Shown here: positions 34,643 through 45,846 of the stretch, in pieces | Layout of the letters: every line of letters starts with the position of its first letter | Position numbering within the stretch: position 1 is the stretch's first letter | Assembly: GCA_014058105.1 (NCBI GenBank) | Contig: JACGCM010000910.1 | Location: 62,001-126,000, forward strand | Reading direction: 5' to 3' | DNA length: 64,000 nucleotides | Source of the DNA: Kingdonia uniflora | Lineage: Eukaryota; Streptophyta; Magnoliopsida; Ranunculales; Circaeasteraceae | Notes under the pieces: generated by a model | The model's input: the letters and a program-made list of their open reading frames with translations, nothing else | Told to the model about the DNA's origin: nothing | Database searches by the model: none | Position numbers and translations under genes: made by a program

Positions 34643-36379
34643 CTAGATCAAGAAAAATGTACATTCAGGTGACAGTTTAAGCACGGAAACTTTGGAAAAG
34701 AAAAGCTTGTTCTTATAAAGAATAAGATTTAACCCAACAAATGACCTATCTAAATTTTTGTTTTTCTTATTTCCTTTATTTCTCTTATTGTGGTTGAATG
34801 CATTAATTTGTTGGTAAGTAATCTATGGATCCATCTTTGTGATCAGTTTCAGTAAAAGGTTGTTCCTCATTACATTGTAGTATAGTAATTAGACTTATTT
34901 TCTAGCTTGGTTGAAGTAAGACATCGAATTATTCTCTATAAAAGAATCATGTTTCTCTTTCTTAGCCTACCATCCAATAACACAAGTGAGGGGGTCCTAT
35001 AGCACCTGGTCCATGTTGACATGAAAAGCCCCATATCTCCAACCTCCAATGCAATCAACAAACCATATTCAACACCCAAATGACATTAAAACGCTTCAAA
35101 AACTTAATCGTACATTTCACTAAAGGATCAATTAAAACATATATTAATGGACTCCTTCACTTAGAAATCTATACACAAGTCCCAAAGAAAACATACCCTT
35201 CCCCTCAAATTATCTCCAATGAGATTCCGTAAATTGAAGATATTCACTACTCAAATAATACTTTCTTACTTTCTAAATAGACCATCCAGTGCACATGATG
35301 AAAAATCTCATAGAATCTCTCCATGTTGCCATGATATTGATAACCCTTGTATTTTCTACCTTTTACGGAATAGACGAAGCCACTACAACCACTTAAGCTA
35401 GCACCAAAAGGCTTCAAAAGGTGAAGTTGGACATTTTAGAGAAAAAGAATTAGGATAAATACAGCATGAAAAATAAATAAATCCATACCATCCATACCCT
35501 TCCACCTGATGACATACTAGTCAAAGTCTGCCAAAAGAAGATACTCTCCATTTGAAAATCGTACAATTTTTACTGTCCAAGCACACAGCTTACAATCATT
35601 AAATCGTGTGGAGAAGGTATCATAGCTTCTTGTCATGTTCCTCTGAAAAGCCTCGCTTCTCCAACCCTTGACAGAATCATGAAACCATTACCAAACACCA
35701 AAAACTAAGCTTTAAGTGGTGAACTTGACATTCTGGACAAGGAGCAACTACAAATAATGATCAATGGATAACCTTCAATCAAACAAAATGAATATAATCC
35801 TAAAAAACAACTACTTTTCTGCAGAAATCTATTCCTAAAGAGTTATTCACACCATCCTGAATAAGTAGAGAGAGTGATAAGTATACCTGAGAATTACCTA
35901 GAACAAAGAATTGGTGAAGGAGAACTTGAATTTGTTGATTAGAATTGGTAACTCTTATCAAATCGGTAACCTAAACAATAACCAAATCATAATTACTAAA
36001 ATCATACACACTAGTTTCTAAATACCCAAATTAACTAGAAAAAAATAATAACCAAATCATAAATACCTCATTTTTGAAGTTTCAATTCTGATAAGCATGT
36101 CCTGGCGTCAATGGAGTTCGTGGTTCTTCGATGACATAATAAAATTGATTTAGAGAAATCAATTTTAGTGAAGGAGAACTCAAAATTGATGAAGTAAACT
36201 CAGAGCGATACGATATCTAGATTTAATGAAGAAAATCGGTGAAGGAGAGAAGAGGTGAAGGGGGTTAACTTTTGTTCGGTGAAGGAGAGAAGGATCGAGT
36301 AAATAGAGGAGAGAAAAAATTGATTTGATTCGCGGGAAACAGGGGCGGGAGCAAAAGCATTTGTAGGTTTTAGTTTTCC
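34643..36379. other. CACTA 2 interior, upstream of the IDM1-like exons
   Basis: AT-rich. Three loosely similar stretches near 35000, 35320 and 35630 share words such as ccatgttg-catgaaaagcc and ccaaaaacttaag; they may be old duplicates. No PHD-finger start is recognised. Bases 36150-36400 look like a promoter or leader (gaaggagaga repeated). Confidence 0.35.
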
Positions 36380-36502
36380 CCCACACTTTTGCCACTACCA
36401 AGGATTATTAGCCACTATAAAAGTTGTGGTCTGTCTGTCACTGATAAAACAGTGGCAAAAACTAAAAGCCATCAGTGGCAACTACTCATTTTTCTTGTAG
36501 TA
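36380..36502 (-). repeat. End of a further CACTA element (X)
   Basis: In reverse complement the end reads TACTACAAGAAAAATGAG, then GTTGCCACTGATGG and further TTGCCACTG-type repeats. It cuts the F-box gene at codon SP|C. I find no matching left end, so element X is only partly defined. It may be the original carrier of the IDM1-like fragment, nested in CACTA 2. Confidence 0.6.
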
Positions 36503-37619
36503 CACGGGCTCCCCTGAAATTGAAAAATCGAAAGAGATGGAGGATTTTCACCAAACCCGACAATCTGAACTTTCTTACTTTCTCTGCTTTCAGGGTTGTA
36601 GGAAATCAAACTTCCATAATATAGTTGCAACAAGATTTCACCATTTTCTCTCAAACATATGGCCCGAACACCACGAAGAGGCAACTCAAACGGAAAACTA
36701 AATCCAACAATATATTGTTTGTTCCGAACTTTGTTCACATCGTAATCCTTCAAAACCCATATGTCAATATAGCCTTTACTGGACTTATAATTTGTGAATG
36801 ATAGACATCCTCCTAAAAATCCCAACTTGTAAAAATCATTCCAAGAGCCTAACCGGGCAAGACCACAATGATTAAAGGACTTATTATCTCTCCAAATTCT
36901 TCAGAATCCAAATCAAGCTACAAAATGTACATTATAGGTACATTTACATCATAAATACCATTTCAGTTGGCATTTGCCACCCAATGAAGTGATCCACTGA
37001 CACATATAGAATGACCATACAGATCCTTGTAAGAGATAATTCCCCTCGTCTTTCGCATACAAGCTACTACCACAAACACTTCAAAATATGATTCTGGCTG
37101 TTGCATTGTTCCTCCCCGATATGAACTAAACACTTGTACCACCTTGAGGTCTTTAGTAGACACACTGAACCCCATTCCAAAACTATAACATCCCGTCTTA
37201 CTTGGATCAAGTTCCAACACCTGTGCATATTTACCCATAGCAAGACTACCTAGGTACCTCGAATTCGAACGTTGAATAAAAATTACACCATGACTTATAC
37301 TCCATAACCACATACTCCTGATAGGAAAACTGATTCTCCCGTATCGCTTTACAATAAGACTTCCATCAATGTCACTAACAAAGTAGTAATCGTTGGATTT
37401 ACGTTTAATCCAAACTATGTAACTAGTACAAGTAGTAGTGGTGGGTTTATCTGTAAAGTTAAGAAGATACAATTTATAGAACCTGATTTTGTCTACATTA
37501 GCGCATAAAGTTTTACAAATGCACCTGTAATTGAGGAATGAGCATAGAGGTATTTTAATGAGGATCTCAGTGGTGATTTCTGGTGGGAGCTGGAGTAATT
37601 CCATTGTATTTGATCTCAA
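36503..37619 (-). pseudogene. F-box protein gene fragment
   Basis: From ATG 37619 (or the in-frame ATG 15 bp later) an F-box is read: LPPEITTEILIKIPLCSFLN and CICKTLC. These bind SKP1 in SCF ubiquitin ligases. An F-box-associated region follows (LLNFTDKP, GYSFGMGF-like CYSFGMGFSVSTKDLKVVQV, SGSLHWVANAN) to a stop at 36963. A frameshift near 36885 leads to LGFLGGCLSFTNY, DIWVLKDYDVNKV and YGSLISYNPESRE. The gene is cut at 36502 by the end of element X, so the C-terminus is lost. Plants have hundreds of such genes; the substrate cannot be inferred. It lies between the right end of CACTA 2 and element X. Confidence 0.85.
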
Positions 37620-37937
37620 GATCCACTCAACAAGATTAACTGCTGATCTGATTAGAGTCCTTCACTAGATCCCCAAATGATGGAGTAATTTAGGTTAAGC
37701 TCAAGCACACTGGAGCAAATAATCTCCCCTAAAGAGCTCCATGTAGATGATCTGAAGAAGGGGAAGCTGAAATGAAGAAATGGTGAGTAAAGTAAAGGGG
37801 CAATAAAATAATAAATTAAAAATTGCAAGAGTGAACTACAATTTGTTACGGATTTACTTAGTGTTAAAGTTACCATAGTAGAAATCCGTGGTAAATTTTA
37901 AAAGAGACTGTGGCAAAATCATTATTTTGGTGTAGTA
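37620..37937. other. F-box upstream region and CACTA 2 right subterminal repeats
   Basis: The first about 200 bp may be the promoter of the captured F-box gene. The last about 100 bp carry gttacggatttac and gaaatccgtggtaaat, matching the left subterminal units, and the terminal repeat at 37915-37937. Confidence 0.6.
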
Positions 37938-40127
37938 TTACCGACATTTCTATTAGCTCGGTCCTTATTCGACTCGAATCCAATATCGAGAAACCCGTCC
38001 ACTTTATCAGTAAAACTCTGACACCTACCAAAACTCGATACACCAAGCTCATGTGATTGCTCCTTACACTTGTCTACACTGCTCAAAAGCTCAAACCATA
38101 CTTCCAAGCTCACCTAATTCGTGTTATCACCAGCTACCCCCTTCGAGAGATCCTTAGCAAGAAAGATAAATCCATACGGGTATAACAGTGGTCCATCTAT
38201 CTCGGTGAACATGACATCACCTTCAAAAAATGGATATCTCAGAAAGGCCAAGCAGTTGCAGATTTTCTGGCCAACTTCCCTGTCGAAGACATCGATAGGG
38301 AGGAACACGAAGATGATCTACTCAAAGACTAGCCCAAGCAGAACAACCCTAAGAACCCTAACACGGGTTGGCGCCTCTTTACAGATGGATCTGTTGGACC
38401 TAACGGTTCGGGGATCGGTGTTATTCTATTTACTTCCTCCAATGACAAAATCGAAAAGGTTGTCAAGTTAAACTTCGAATGTTCTAATAATGAGGCCGAG
38501 TATGAAGCCCTGATACATGGCCTCGATCTTGCCCTCGAACATGGTGTTCCCAAACTTATAGTATTTACCGATTCACAACTTATTCAGAGACAGTACACCG
38601 GTAAAAATTAGGCAAACGGTCGCATGGCTGAGTATGTTGTCCTTCCCCGCCAGCGCATGGATCATTTCCTCAAAAAATCTTTCATTACACATTACCCTCG
38701 AGGCAAAAATAGACATGTCGATGCCCTCACCTACATAGCAGCCATGTTAGGCCAGTCCAAATCTCGAGTACTCCATATCGAAGTACTCGAACGCCCAAGT
38801 ATCGACCAGATGGAAGTCGATGTCATAAATATTGAGGGTGAGAGTCTCAATCCAGATGACTAGCGAATACCCTTTTTTGCTTATTTTAATAGTTCTACTC
38901 TCCCTGAAGACCCCAAAGCCAAATGTTCGCTACTGGAAAACTATCGCAGATACACCATTCTCAAAGGCCGATTGTGCCATAAATCCGCGAACGGCGTACA
39001 CCTCCGATGCATCTCCAAAAATAAACCTACTACCATACTTACCAAACTCCACGAAGGTACCTGCAGTGCTCATACTGCTGGCCGATCTATGGCCCTTCGA
39101 GCCATAATACAAGGGTTATTTTAGCCCAATATGAAGAAACAAGCTGAAGAATACGCAAAACACTACGACAAATGCCAACGTCATGCCCATGACATCCGAA
39201 GCCCTTCACAAGACCTCCATTGCCACTAAGTTTCTTGGCCCTTTAAACGATGGGTGATTGATCTAGTGGGCCTTTTTCCCAAAGCTTCGGGTAGACGGGA
39301 ACATCTCTTAGTGGCCACAGATTACTTTACTAAATGGGTCTAAGCCGTGTCTTTGTGTCGATCCAGAGAAGAAGAAGTAATCAAGTTCTTATGGGAAAGT
39401 ATCATCAAACGTTTTGGCTGCCCTCACATGATTCGATGCGATAACGGTCCACAATTTGTTTGGAGCCAAGTCCGTAATTTTCTCAAGAAGTACAACATCA
39501 TCCTCTCCCCTCCCACACCTTATTACCCTCGGGGGAATGGCCTGGTCAAAGCAATTAATTAAACTATAGTCGAGGGTCTCAAGAAGCGCGTCGATGAGAA
39601 AAGGCCAATGGGCTCAAGAATTAAAGCATGTATTATGGGCCTATCACACCACACAAAGAAAGTTAACGGGCTGCACTCCCTTCCTCCTGGCTTACGATAC
39701 CGAAGCCGTGCTACCTACCTAGTTAGAAGTATCATCACACAATCTTGACCTCCCCGATGAAGATAATGAGTTCAAACTTGGATCCAATATGTTATGGATC
39801 GATGAAACCAGAGACCGAGCCATTGCAAACATCATCCATTACCACCTCTCCCTCCATAAATCATACAACAAAAGGATTTGACAACGCAGTTTCAATATTG
39901 GAGAATTGGTACTTTAACGAGTCACTCCCTCTTCGATACCTCGAAATGCCGGTAAGCAAGCAGAGTCTAGAGAAGGACCTTATGTCGTGTATGACAAAAC
40001 CGATAAAGGATTCTATTATCTAATAACAGAAGCGGAGGAGCCTCTATCTAATACATGGAACACAATGCAGTTAGTTTCATACAATAGGCCGCGACCACCA
40101 TCTTGTTCAACTGATGAAAATATAATA
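37938..40127 (+). pseudogene. Element 2 RNase H and integrase (pol 3' part)
   Basis: After the CACTA element the frame continues with TDISISSVLIRL and HFISKTLTPT. RNase H follows (about 38380-38610: GWRLFTDGSVGPNGSG-like frame, NFECSNNEAEYEALIHGLDL, TDSQLIQRQYTG). Integrase has the HAKNRHVDAL-like region, a zinc region (about 39050-39190, CXXC kept as CQRH), the core with VATDYFTKW, and CDNGPQFVW followed by YYPRGNGLVKAIN. In the last motif the usual glutamate of GQAE is valine-lysine, so the third catalytic acid is lost. It ends near 40127 after NTMQLVSYNRPRP. At least six stops or frameshifts are present. Confidence 0.85.
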
Positions 40128-40196
40128 TAATTAATGAACATATTTTTATCCTCTAAGCTTCATGTCTTGTCTTCAAGTGAATTTCTTGGTCTAACT

Positions 40197-40840
40197 AAGT
40201 ATCACGTCGACCCTTCGACACGACTGATACCTGGGGACGACCTTGAAGTTTTTCAAGTTTTTAATTTGAGCAAACCCGAGGAGCATGAATGATTGATAGA
40301 CCGGACCCTCGGGAATATATTGGGAGCGACGACATAATGCTTCATTTAGGCTCAGGCCTCCGAAGTTTATTAAATTTATCAGTTTAATCTAAGTATCATG
40401 TCAACCCTTCGACCTGACTGATACTTGGCGGCGACCTCGAAGTTTTTCAAGTTTCTAATTCGAGCAAACCCAAGGGGAATGAATGGTCGATAGACCGGAC
40501 CTTCGGGAGCATTGGGGATGACTACATAATTCTTCGTTCAGGCTCCGCCTTCAAAGTCAAGTAATTTTTTTGGCCTAATCTAAGTATCAAGTCAACCTTT
40601 TGACCCGACTGATACATGGGGGCGACTTCGAAGTTTTGTAAGTTTCCAATTCGAGCAAACTCGTGGGGCACGAATGGTCGACAGACCGGACCCTCGGGAA
40701 TGTATTAGGGGAAACAACATAATACTTCGTTTAGGCTAAATCCCGCGAATAGACCCAGGGGTGACCTTCGAGGTTCAGTACACTTCTCGACTCGGTCAAA
40801 TTTAAGTATCATGTCAACCCTTCGACTTGATTGATACTCA
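40197..40840 (+). repeat. Element 2 hairpin-bearing tandem array
   Basis: Four copies of a unit of about 190-220 bp start at 40197, 40391, 40582 and 40804. Each begins with a potential hairpin: AAGTATCA-x-GTC, a loop rich in cccttcgac, then GAC-TGATACTT or a variant. Other conserved words are tcgaagtttttcaagttt, gagcaaac and gaccggaccctcggga. The related array of element 3 is at 51230-51803. Tandem repeats downstream of pol are typical of Tat-lineage elements. Confidence 0.85.
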
Positions 40841-41193
40841 GGGAGGACCTCAAAGCAATTCAAGGCTCTAACTCAAACCCTGATACAAGCTTCTATAGTT
40901 CAAATCATACACACGGATACAAGCATGCAGACATACCAGCAAATCAAGTTCGATATACACAAGCAATTCAAATTAACTACATACAAATAAGTACCTGATC
41001 AAGTTCAAATACGTTACACATTATTCGAGTGCTGCCCATCCAATACATTCAATTCAAATACCATATCAATCAAATTTAAACATCACAGCAAGATAAGGGG
41101 TGAGAGTTTATTACAGTAAACAAATAACAAAAACATACCTTATATCTGTACTCCACTCATACAGGAGTGGTCGTACTAACTCCTACAGATTCT
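40841..41193. other. Spacer between repeat array and antisense gene
   Basis: No coding sequence recognised; probably the 3' untranslated region of the antisense gene. Confidence 0.4.
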
Positions 41194-43629
41194 TCAATAG
41201 TAACACCCCTTGATAGCAGGGCTCAGTCCCGGAGCATTCGCTGCCCCATCGATTATAATATTGTTCATAACATTTCCAGTACTAGCAGCATCCCCTTCGA
41301 CTGTAGAATCAACAATAGTACCTCCAGCACCTGTCACTATAGGGTCCACTTCCATCCCTTCTCTCTGAATAACATCTTCGACAACAAGCCCTTCGGCCGT
41401 AGGAAAGCTCTCAAAAGTCTCAGAATGAAACCCCAAACTATTTATGAAGTTCTTCAGAGACATGGTCGTGTCACACTCTTAATCGTATTGTGCCAGGAAA
41501 GCTGTTCTCTGTGCCTCCAATTCCTCTTCCTTTTCAGCCAGCTTCGACTCCAACATTTTTCAAATTTGATCACTGTTCGCAACCGTAATCTCAAGTTCCC
41601 TCACACCCGCAGTTATAATCTACAACTTCTCTTGTTTTAACACATTAACCTCTGTCACAAACGATATCATAGTCCCCAGAGCGAACTCCAGACTGTCCCT
41701 CACCTGTTTCAACTATTTACTTGTTACCCTCTGGGCATTGGCAAAAGCTTGGGCCCAAGCATGCACCTACTAGAATACTCGACTCATCAGTAGTTATCAA
41801 AGCATAGTGACTTTTTTCAAAATCTCACAATAACAAAAAACATTACCTAATGCAGAGCCTTATTCATCTGCTTCCCTGCCTTATCTGGGATATTTCTACA
41901 AAGGGTCACCATCGACGCGGTTGTTGCACGAGCATGCTCCTCCAGTTCGGCTTCGCGTTACACCTCAACCACATCATCCACATCATCAGCCACCTGCTCA
42001 CGAGGCTTTTTATGCAGAGTAGTCTTCGCCTGCTGAACAGTCGAAGCTTCGGGAATAACCTTACCTTTACCCCTGCTAGCTTGCTGCGATACCTCTGGAG
42101 CAGTTTTGGGTACACTCAGTTATACGGTCCCTGGCCCTCCTCGCTGCTCCCTTAGTACGTAGCTCGACTTTTGACTCAATCTTCCCTTCTCCATTTCACC
42201 TGCCCTCGTCGAAAAACTTCTTTCTTTCTTCTTCTTTAACTAAACATCAACAACATGTACGTTTTGAAGCAACGTGTATGTCTTCTTTTGCCTCTTCCTC
42301 ACAATACCCATCTTCTCGAATACCCAATTTACCCACGCCTTATCGTGATCGATCAGTTCGTCAATATACCTCTTCGAATTTGTCAATGTTCTACTACGGG
42401 GTTCTGCAATACAACGAAAATAAATTTAAACAACCTATTCGATCAACATAATAAACAGCCTTCGACTGTCAACTTACTTGGATTATATACCATGTGTTGT
42501 AGCTTATACTCTTCTTCCCCCTCTGCATTCCCATAATTACCCCTTACCACCACTAAATCCTTACCCCCCGCCCCGTCGAATACATATCGAATAGCCATGG
42601 TTTGTCTTCATGATATTGAATGTGATAACTATCCGCCTTCTTATTTTCTTTCCTCCAGTAGAACGATAAAATATCAAACCACTCGATCATACCCTTCTGC
42701 TCACGTTTCAACTCCACATTCATCCCCTCGATGACCCTCATCATCTCATAAAAATTGCCATTTATTTAGCACGGGGCAACATCCCAGTAGTTCAATACCT
42801 GTTTCACCAGCTTTCAAAGGGACAGTTGCATCCCAAATCAAACCTGGCCTCTGAAAGCCATGACACCCTCCCGAGGAATATCCTTGAACATAAATACAAT
42901 ACCCACCTTTGACAACTTATGCATCACCGTAAATCAATCGAGCCTCACCCTTTTCTGAGCCTAGGCTGGTCCCGCCACTGTCCCTGAAGCATCTGAACCG
43001 TCACTATTATTGCCTCCCTCCCCTTCCCCTTCCTCCTCCTCATCCCCTGAAGCCTTGACACTACCTTCCCTCCCCCTACCCTCCCCCTTCTCAATCTCTT
43101 CCTCGTCACTCTCCCCGATTACTCGAGACCTATGATGGATCCTACTCGAAGCCCCGACCTCTGGTAATACCACCGCTAATGGTGCATCAATTATAATTTC
43201 CAACTCTTCTACCTTGTTATTTTCATTCACTCGACCTCGACTAGATATACTAGACTCATTCACTTTGTCATCCTCATCTATCTGCCTCATCCTCGCTATT
43301 TTCATTTCCAACGCATTATGCCCTACATAAGAAGAGGTACGCAATTGATTGATATATTCGACTATCACGTTTCGATATCATATTTTGTTTCTACTCTCTC
43401 CAACTTGCCTAACTCATAGTCGAATGATCAACTACAACCATGTCCACCCCCTCACTGTCCCCAATCCTAGGTCATGCCATTACAAAATAGAACACTAGTC
43501 GCACCTACCCCACATTACAAATAAAATTTAGATATAGAAAACGAAATGGCAGAAAAAATACAAATCACATATTTTCACAAGAAGTCAGAGGACATACCTG
43601 TTATAATGGATCAGATTTCTTAGCCACCA
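41194..43629 (-). pseudogene. Element 2 large antisense gene
   Basis: From ATG 43629 (MVAKKSDPL, then a GTATGT donor) the gene has an acidic stretch (42961-43368, many Glu/Gly/Asp). A conserved domain follows with GVMAFRGQV, NGNFYEMMRVIEGMNVELKR, WFDILSFYWRKENKKAD and YHIQYHEDKPWLFD (42750-42560). A charged coiled-coil-like region (ESKLAEKEEELEAQR near 41530) and a C-terminal part (MSLKNFINSLGFHSETFESF to 41194) end it. It aligns with 48240-50675 in element 3 and with the element Z gene. The domain resembles the 'putative gypsy type transposon' family. A TATA-like box is upstream. Several stops break it. Confidence 0.7.
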
Positions 43630-43753
43630 TGAAATATTCTTCTCTCTTTTCTAGCAAGCTTTACCTCAGGAATGGTGTATGTGTTCCCTCTCTTCCTCCT
43701 TTATTATCTTTATGATTGATTATTTGGGGAACAGTAAGTTTCTCTCTGACCCT

Positions 43754-43764
43754 TTTAAATACCA
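43754..43764 (-). promoter_or_regulatory. TATA-like box of the element 2 antisense gene
   Basis: GGTATTTAAAA on the minus strand, about 125 bp upstream of the ATG at 43629. Confidence 0.45.
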
Positions 43765-44423
43765 CCTCAGACAAATAAACTGCCTCAATTTTCCCCACTC
43801 ACCATCATTACCACTCCTCCACTCCCCCTCATTTTTTTACTGAGGTGTATTTTGACGATATTAACCCTCTCGAACCTTCTGGCACCCTGCCCGAAGCTGT
43901 CAACTCAATCCTACGTGTCACTTCCACCTTTTTTCCCATAGTCCGAGGAAACATCATGTGTAGGGCACTCTGCCCCAGGAACAGTACCGCTTCTGACATG
44001 TTAGCTACTATGGCTATCAGGTCTTACAAGTCGAAGCACATATGCCTTCGACAACAGAAATATCCAGACCTCCCATGATTTCGTTTGCGAACTATCATCA
44101 ACATTCTACTTCATCTCATGGCCCATACAAATTCAGTACTCGAATCTTCGGTCAGTATTTTTTGATTATATGGCTTAACTCAAGTTTCTTACCATTCTTA
44201 ATCGCGTTCGTTACTTACGTTTAAAGTTCGAAAATCATTATTGCGCCTATATTATCATCGTCTACCAACCCTAGCACATTCCAACTATCATATTTTAACA
44301 AACATGTTCTTCATTTTGAAACAACAAACCCATCACGCATACAAAAATATAGCACAAAACAAACAACAAAACACAATGCAAATGCCGAAACTGCAACAGC
44401 CTACAACTTGTCAGAGAACCCCC
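43765..44423. other. Spacer between element 2 antisense genes
   Basis: Short plus-strand ORFs only. Part of it (about 43940-44080) is shared with element Y from 24030 onward, which marks where the pol deletion of element Y ends. Confidence 0.5.
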
Positions 44424-44750
44424 CTATTTGCATACGGGACAGTTCTTGCAGACCCCTGCTTCCTCATCTTCAACTCGGTCTTCTGCATCCTCCTGGTCTT
44501 CAGCCATGCTCTTCAGAAAGAAGTATTGATTGCTGGTGCTCGAGATCATCTATTGCAGCACTCTCCACCAATGCGCGTACAACATCCCACAGATTAGTTT
44601 TTCTGGCTCTAGCTCGACCAAATCTAGCATCTCCCAGTCCAGACCGTATTTGCCAAAGAACTTTTCCTTCAACGCAGTCGCCTTTTGCTCTATCCGCCAT
44701 TCTCGTGCTTCTATCCTTTTCTGGTACCTTGTGCTCGGTGTGGTTTCCAT
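44424..44750 (-). pseudogene. Element 2 small antisense ORF, type B
   Basis: Starts at ATG 44750 (METTPSTRYQKRIEAREWRI). It continues with LKEKFFGKYGLDWEMLDLVE, LEPEKLICG and HWWRVLQ, a stop, then an acidic segment and CKNCPVCK at the C-terminus. It matches the element Y ORF at 24823-24452 (KYQNR, VEPGEPIS, YRWRVLQMI, KNCLVCK). A TATA box is about 60 bp upstream. Function unknown. Confidence 0.6.
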
Positions 44751-44808
44751 GGTTTCGGTTACTAGAAGAGAAAGATGAAGGTAGTTTGAAACTCCCCCCC
44801 CACACACC

Positions 44809-44818
44809 CTATTTATAC
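44809..44818 (-). promoter_or_regulatory. TATA box of the element 2 small antisense ORF
   Basis: GTATAAATAG on the minus strand, in the conserved context AAGTATAAATAGGGTG shared with element Y (24876). Confidence 0.65.
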
Positions 44819-44983
44819 TTGAATTAAGATTCATTTAATCCCCCCTTAATCACCACTCACATTAATTACCATCCTTAATTACTTTCCTCGGAACTGCTCA
44901 CATTTAATAGTCAGCATTTCAACTTCCCACGCCTAACCAATTTTCTTTGCATGCGCTATCTACACCAATTTATGAGGCCCCTA

Positions 44984-45741
44984 CTGAGAAGGGCGAATGT
45001 AGTAGCCTACTCGCAGCCTTCAAGCACCAGCCAAATACTCAAAGTCTACATCGAGGCATACCCAGAGACTCGAATCCTAGCAAGACAGCAACTAAGTTTA
45101 CAAAACCCTCCGAGATAAGTCGAACACTCGAAGGAATCTTCAAAGATAATTACCATAGTTGAAGATAGATAAGCAGCGTCAGGACCCAGCATCAGTACTA
45201 GAAATACTTCCACCCTAGTCATACATGGCTGAAGGCAGACACGTCAGATAGCCAGCTCACCATACATAATAGTAAAACAAGCTGTTAGATAACTATAGTG
45301 CCAGAAACAACAACTATAGTGTCAGAACCAACAACTACAGTGTTAGGACTAACAACTACAGTATCAGAACTAACTCTGGGTACAGAACAGTTTTCCCCAA
45401 AGGATATACATGTATCTTGAGCTCCCATGGTGACTCAGCCCTTTCTATGTCCAATAAATAGGAGGGAGGAGGCATGATGAAGGGGTTAGAAAATATTTCC
45501 CGCTAAGCCTTACAAGATTACCTTTGAATTCCCTATAATAATCTACTCCTCGATTCCCCGACTAACTCAATATATATCATCTCTCCTTAAAATCCTTACT
45601 AGAGGTTGTGGAGTAACCAATTCTAAACCTCTACGAAAGTGTATTGTCTCAGTAGTATCTCTTATTATTATTAGTTATATGCTTGCAAACCCCTAGTCGA
45701 AGATTAACCCCTTAGTGTAATTGTAGATTTCCCTTCATACA
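44984..45741 (+). repeat. Element 2 polypurine tract and 3' LTR
   Basis: CTGAGAAGGGCGAA (44984-44997) precedes TGTAGTAGCCTACTCGCAGCC. The LTR contains four short tandem units around 45295-45375 (aacaactatagtgtcagaac and variants). The right end is put at cccttcataca (45741) by analogy with LTR ends in this lineage; the 5' copy is lost, so this end is not verified. Confidence 0.7.
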
Positions 45742-45846
45742 AAACTTGGTTCCAAGAGTAGATGCCAAATATGATCCCCATTATCACTACCATTGGCATC
45801 ATCATCACCCATATTTTATCCCCAATCAGTCGATCTCTCTCTCTCT
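45742..45846. other. Flank of elements 2 and 3, CT microsatellite
   Basis: About 90 bp without features, then tctctctctctct (about 45834-45846), which is the insertion target of element 3. Confidence 0.7.

Larger units (their letters stand above)
28780..37937. mobile_element. CACTA DNA transposon 2, 9.2 kb, nested in element 2 pol
   Basis: The left end is CACTACACCAATTTTACT. The right end in reverse complement is TACTACACCAAAATAATG, with one change in the outermost base. A 3-bp duplication TTA flanks it (28777-28779 and 37938-37940). Deleting the element and one TTA restores the retrotransposon codons gca-gtt-acc-gac (AVTD). Both ends have CCGTGG-type subterminal repeats. No transposase is recognisable. 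The interior holds an IDM1-like gene fragment, an F-box gene fragment and the end of another CACTA element. Confidence 0.93.
26163..45741 (+). mobile_element. Element 2: Ty3/gypsy (Tat-like), 5' truncated and split by a CACTA element
   Basis: Plus-strand order is gag, protease, reverse transcriptase (to 28779), CACTA element 2, RNase H and integrase (to 40127), hairpin tandem array, antisense genes (41194-44750), PPT (44984-44997) and 3' LTR (44998 to about 45741). Its proteins are close to those of element 3, so both belong to one family. Without the CACTA element it would be about 10.4 kb. It is non-functional: the 5' end is lost, reverse transcriptase has an internal deletion, and stops are frequent. 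Confidence 0.85.

Noticed and set aside
34990..35740. Three loosely similar stretches that might be an LRR or other repeat protein
   Set aside because: Similarity is at word level only and no frame is conserved between them.
40197..40840. Regularly spaced palindromic units resembling a CRISPR array
   Set aside because: Whole units of about 190 bp repeat, not short repeats with unique spacers, and the context is a plant retrotransposon.
41850..42536. Plus-strand ORFs of 93-101 codons
   Set aside because: Opposite strand of the element 2 antisense gene; no homologue at the same place in element 3.
43845..44078. 77-codon plus-strand ORF in the element 2 spacer
   Set aside because: The DNA is shared with element Y (24030-24120), but the frame is not kept there.
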